A DNA stretch of 8,084 nt from CAYRIF01 sp964424205 (GTDB taxonomy: Bacteria > Bacteroidota > Bacteroidia > Cytophagales > Cyclobacteriaceae): contig CAYRIF010000176.1 in the NCBI GenBank assembly GCA_964424205.1, positions 1 through 8,084 on the forward strand, in the 5' to 3' direction. Position numbers and translations under genes: made by a program. Shown one piece after another: positions 7,074 to 8,084 of the stretch. Within the stretch, counting starts at the first letter, position 1. Every line of letters starts with the position of its first letter. Under the pieces are notes generated by a model. That model was not told the DNA's origin. It did not search any database and saw only the letters and a list, made by a program, of their open reading frames with translations.

Positions 7074-7148
7074 ATGAATAAAATAAAAGTGTGTGTTATG
7101 TTGGTATATACGTCATGTCTAAATAAGGTAACCCCATTGTTAAAATAA
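7074..7148 (+). pseudogene. Short frame of repeat copy 1, probably a truncated duplicate
   Basis: ATG at 7074 opens 24 codons that begin MNKIKVCVMLVY and end with CLNKVTPLLK and TAA. The frame after the gap has CLNKVTPALK followed by TAT where this copy has TAA. Recognisable base similarity continues past this stop (TTT, then weaker), so copy 1 looks like a decayed duplicate cut short by a nonsense change. A weak AGG lies 4 bases before the shared GTGTATG start. It may never have been translated; no family is recognised. Confidence 0.35.
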
Positions 7149-7161
7149 TTTAGAAATTATT

Positions 7162-7245
7162 AAAAAAACCTCCTCTTTCGAGCAGGTTTTCAATTTTAAA
7201 CAGGTGTATGAATAAAATAAAAGTGTGTGTTATGTTGGTATATAC
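7162..7245 (+). repeat. Direct tandem repeat, copy 2 (runs into the N gap)
   Basis: This copy repeats 7027-7111 with an offset of 135, then 134 after a one-base deletion. It has the same hairpin and the same ATG and first 12 codons. It stops exactly at the N run. The bases after the gap (7346-7369) match copy 1 positions 7112-7135 at 22 of 24 sites, so the unit continues on the other side. Confidence 0.85.
7165..7190 (-). terminator. Hairpin of repeat copy 2, likely minus-strand terminator
   Basis: AAAACCTCCTC (7165-7175) pairs with GAGCAGGTTTT (7180-7190) around TTTC. It is the same fold as copy 1 with the same C-C mismatch (7172/7183). One G-C pair of copy 1 (7033/7052) is an A-T pair here (7168/7187), so both halves changed together. 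On the minus strand a T-run follows, and it is the first such hairpin met by minus-strand transcripts coming from the right. Confidence 0.6.
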
Positions 7246-7457
7246 NNNNNNNNNNNNNNNNNNNNNNNNNNNNNNNNNNNNNNNNNNNNNNNNNNNNNNN
7301 NNNNNNNNNNNNNNNNNNNNNNNNNNNNNNNNNNNNNNNNNNNNNGGCATGCCTAAATAAGGTAACCCCTGCGCTTAAATATTTTATAGTTGATGCAAAA
7401 ATACCATTGGATTTAGGAAAGCAAGCAATTTTGTTAAGAAGAAATAGATTTGATTAA
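7208..7457 (+). CDS. Small hypothetical protein interrupted by the scaffold gap
   Basis: ATG at 7208 opens MNKIKVCVMLVY and then meets the N run. After the gap a frame reads ACLNKVTPALKYFIVDAKIP and ends in KQAILLRRNRFD and TAA at 7455-7457. If base 7245 is joined directly to 7346, the codons become TAT ACG GCA TGC, exactly parallel to TAT ACG TCA TGT in copy 1, giving one frame of 49 residues. With the 100 N's counted literally, the two parts are out of frame. The start resembles a short signal peptide with a cysteine after VYTA, a poor lipobox because tyrosine sits at -3. No family is recognised. It converges with the small minus-strand gene at 7470. Coding status is uncertain. Confidence 0.4.
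7246..7345. other. 100-N scaffold gap of unknown true length
   Basis: There are exactly 100 undetermined bases, the usual placeholder for a gap of unknown size. Both flanks belong to the same tandem repeat, and they line up with copy 1 without a missing base. The break was therefore probably caused by the repeat, and the real content may be nothing or whole extra units. Confidence 0.9.
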
Positions 7458-7472
7458 TCCGTAAGTGGATTA
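7455..7472. other. Inverted repeat carrying the stop codons of two convergent frames
   Basis: TAATCC (7455-7460) and GGATTA (7467-7472) are perfect complements around GTAAGT. The plus-strand frame ends with TAA at 7455-7457 and the minus-strand gene ends with TAA at 7472-7470, so each arm holds one stop codon. The stem is only 6 bp and lacks a T-run, so termination activity would be weak. Confidence 0.45.
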
Positions 7473-7652
7473 TATATAGAATGTGTTGATTGGCGCAACT
7501 TTTTCAGGAATAATTTCGCTGTAATCTTTCGTTAAGATTAAATCAACTTCACCCTGCTTAGCAGAAGAATTCTTTCTTTCTGCCTGAAAATAACCTGCAA
7601 CAAGTACGAACGTTAGTGCAGAAATTTTTAAGAAAAACTTAAATGCGCTCAA
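7470..7652 (-). CDS. Small secreted or membrane-anchored hypothetical protein
   Basis: From TTG at 7652 the frame encodes 60 residues. A basic start (SAFKFFLK) leads into a hydrophobic run ISALTFVLVAG (10-20) and then YFQA, a possible signal-peptidase site after FQA (22-24). A charged 36-residue tail ends in INTFYI. I prefer TTG at 7652 because the bases before it are A-rich and it gives a normal signal-peptide layout. The frame stays open up to another TTG at 7703, but that codon sits next to a near -7 box (CATCTTTG on the minus strand, 7693-7700). There is no ATG near the start, which lowers confidence. No family is recognised. It is divergent from the phosphatase gene and read toward the repeat hairpins, which could terminate it. 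Confidence 0.5.
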   Translation of the reverse strand: MSAFKFFLKISALTFVLVAGYFQAERKNSSAKQGEVDLILTKDYSEIIPEKVAPINTFYI

Positions 7653-7768
7653 TTTTATATTTATTATTATAAAGTACTGACTATCAGTGGCACAAAGATG
7701 CAAAAATTTACCAGATAGAAGTAATAAAAGTGATAAAATAAATCAAAAATGTACTATTTTTTTGGTTA

Positions 7769-7800
7769 TTGACTAAAAATAAGCACGGTAGTTATGTTTA
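7769..7800 (+). promoter_or_regulatory. Bacteroidota-type promoter for the phosphatase gene
   Basis: TTG (7769-7771) and TATGTTTA (7793-7800) are 21 bases apart, matching the -33 TTG and -7 TAnnTTTG layout with only the final G replaced by A. Transcription would begin near 7804-7807, about 60 bases before the ATG at 7866. It is the best two-box match in the window. Confidence 0.5.
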
Positions 7801-7829
7801 AACGATTTAAAACGTGATTTTAGTCGTTT
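7800..7829. promoter_or_regulatory. Long inverted repeat at the phosphatase transcript start
   Basis: AAACGATTTAAA (7800-7811) pairs with TTTTAGTCGTTT (7818-7829). There are 11 pairs in a 12-position stem, including one G-T pair and one T-T mismatch, and a 6-base loop. It overlaps the end of the -7 box and the predicted start site. A further TCGTTG follows at 7835-7840. The position fits an operator for a dimeric repressor or a 5' leader hairpin. Confidence 0.45.
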
Positions 7830-7865
7830 CATGGTCGTTGTTTTATGTAGTAAACTGTTTTTAAA

Positions 7866-8084
7866 ATGATAAAAGTACTGTTTGTATGCCTTGGAAACAT
7901 CTGCAGGTCACCTGTAGCAGAAGGAATTTTTGCCAAATTAGTGCAAGAGAGAGGATTCGGTGGACAGATTCTATGTGATTCTTGCGGCACTTCTAATTAT
8001 CATATTGGCGGTAACCCTGATTCGCGAAGCAGTGAAAATGCACAGATGAATGGACTTGTATTAAAGCACAAGGCACGGCAGTTT
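7866..8084 (+). CDS. Low-molecular-weight protein tyrosine phosphatase (partial, C-terminus off the right edge)
   Basis: The first 73 residues are present, about half of a family member of 150-160. FVCLGNICRSPVAEG (6-20) is the phosphatase P-loop with nucleophile C8 and R14 in the C-x5-R-S pattern. CGTSNYHIGGNPDSRS (40-55) matches the conserved SAGTSxYHxGxxPDxR segment, and HKARQF (68-73) matches HxARQ. The general-acid aspartate loop lies beyond the edge. It is a cytoplasmic enzyme that removes phosphate from tyrosine residues. Relatives often oppose tyrosine kinases controlling polysaccharide export, but no such kinase is in the window, so the partner is unknown. The leader is A-rich and the ATG at 7866 is the natural start. 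Confidence 0.95.
   Translation, partial: MIKVLFVCLGNICRSPVAEGIFAKLVQERGFGGQILCDSCGTSNYHIGGNPDSRSSENAQMNGLVLKHKARQF

Larger units (their letters stand above)
7027..7161 (+). repeat. Direct tandem repeat, copy 1
   Basis: This unit of about 135 bases consists of an A-run, a hairpin (7030-7055), a 55-base block identical to copy 2 (7057-7111) and the frame of a short peptide. Over the part that can be compared (7027-7111 against 7162-7245) there are only two substitutions and one single-base deletion. There are no inverted ends or transposase that would make it an insertion sequence. Confidence 0.85.

Noticed and set aside
6954..7148. Longer plus-strand frame of 64 codons running into repeat copy 1
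   Set aside because: Its first half runs through the terminator and hairpins after the DUF6588-like gene; only the part from ATG 7074 is repeated.
7027..7245. Repeats considered as a CRISPR array or an insertion sequence
   Set aside because: The units are about 135 bases, adjacent without spacers, and have no terminal inverted repeats, target duplication, cas gene or transposase.
7653..7703. Upstream TTG (7703) as the start of the small minus-strand protein
   Set aside because: It adds 17 residues before the signal-like segment and lies beside a near -7 box; TTG at 7652 has a better leader.
7866..8084. Considered whether the phosphatase start could be an arsenate reductase
   Set aside because: The two families share the P-loop, but GTSNYHIGGNPDSR and HKARQF match tyrosine phosphatases rather than arsenate reductases.

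Overview
The window comes from an AT-rich member of the Bacteroidota, most likely a Cytophagia-type lineage, although the exact group is a guess. Four things point there. Starts lack Shine-Dalgarno sequences and have A-rich leaders. Several intergenic regions carry TAnnTTTG-like -7 boxes. A DUF6588-type outer-membrane protein is present. A Kdo transferase (lipid A core) marks a Gram-negative envelope. No phage, conjugation, transposase, CRISPR or rRNA/tRNA gene is visible; most of the window is ordinary chromosome.

Layout. (1) 1-2118, minus strand: a two-gene operon with an alpha/beta hydrolase followed by a membrane-anchored neutral-ceramidase-like protein. They are coupled by a TAATG stop/start overlap, and the second gene runs off the left edge. 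(2) 2201-3118, plus: a lone family 2 glycosyltransferase, divergent from the operon, with opposed -7 boxes in the short space between them. (3) 3119-3306: the junction between convergent genes, containing fold-back structures. (4) 3307-5506, minus: waaA (kdtA) then rsgA, overlapping by 11 bases. (5) 5507-5841: an AT-rich divergent intergenic region without a clear promoter. (6) 5842-6936, plus: a secreted DUF6588-like barrel protein followed by a strong terminator. (7) 6944-7457: stacked hairpins, a tandem repeat with a period of about 134-135 bp, and a 100-N scaffold gap. (8) 7470-7652, minus: a small signal-peptide-like protein. (9) 7866-8084, plus: the start of a low-molecular-weight protein tyrosine phosphatase, preceded by a good promoter match and a long inverted repeat.

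Most of the genes concern the cell envelope: Kdo addition to lipid A, a sugar transferase, an outer-membrane barrel and two lipid/ester hydrolases. RsgA (30S maturation) and the phosphatase are housekeeping or regulatory.

The most unusual part is 7027-7457. Two repeat copies each carry a hairpin and the start of a short reading frame. The only two base substitutions between the copies over the shared stretch are at paired stem positions (G-C changed to A-T). Joining the two sides of the N gap directly gives an in-frame 49-residue peptide that aligns with the first copy. This suggests that the gap is either empty or holds whole extra repeat units. I do not see a convincing new defence or mobile system here.
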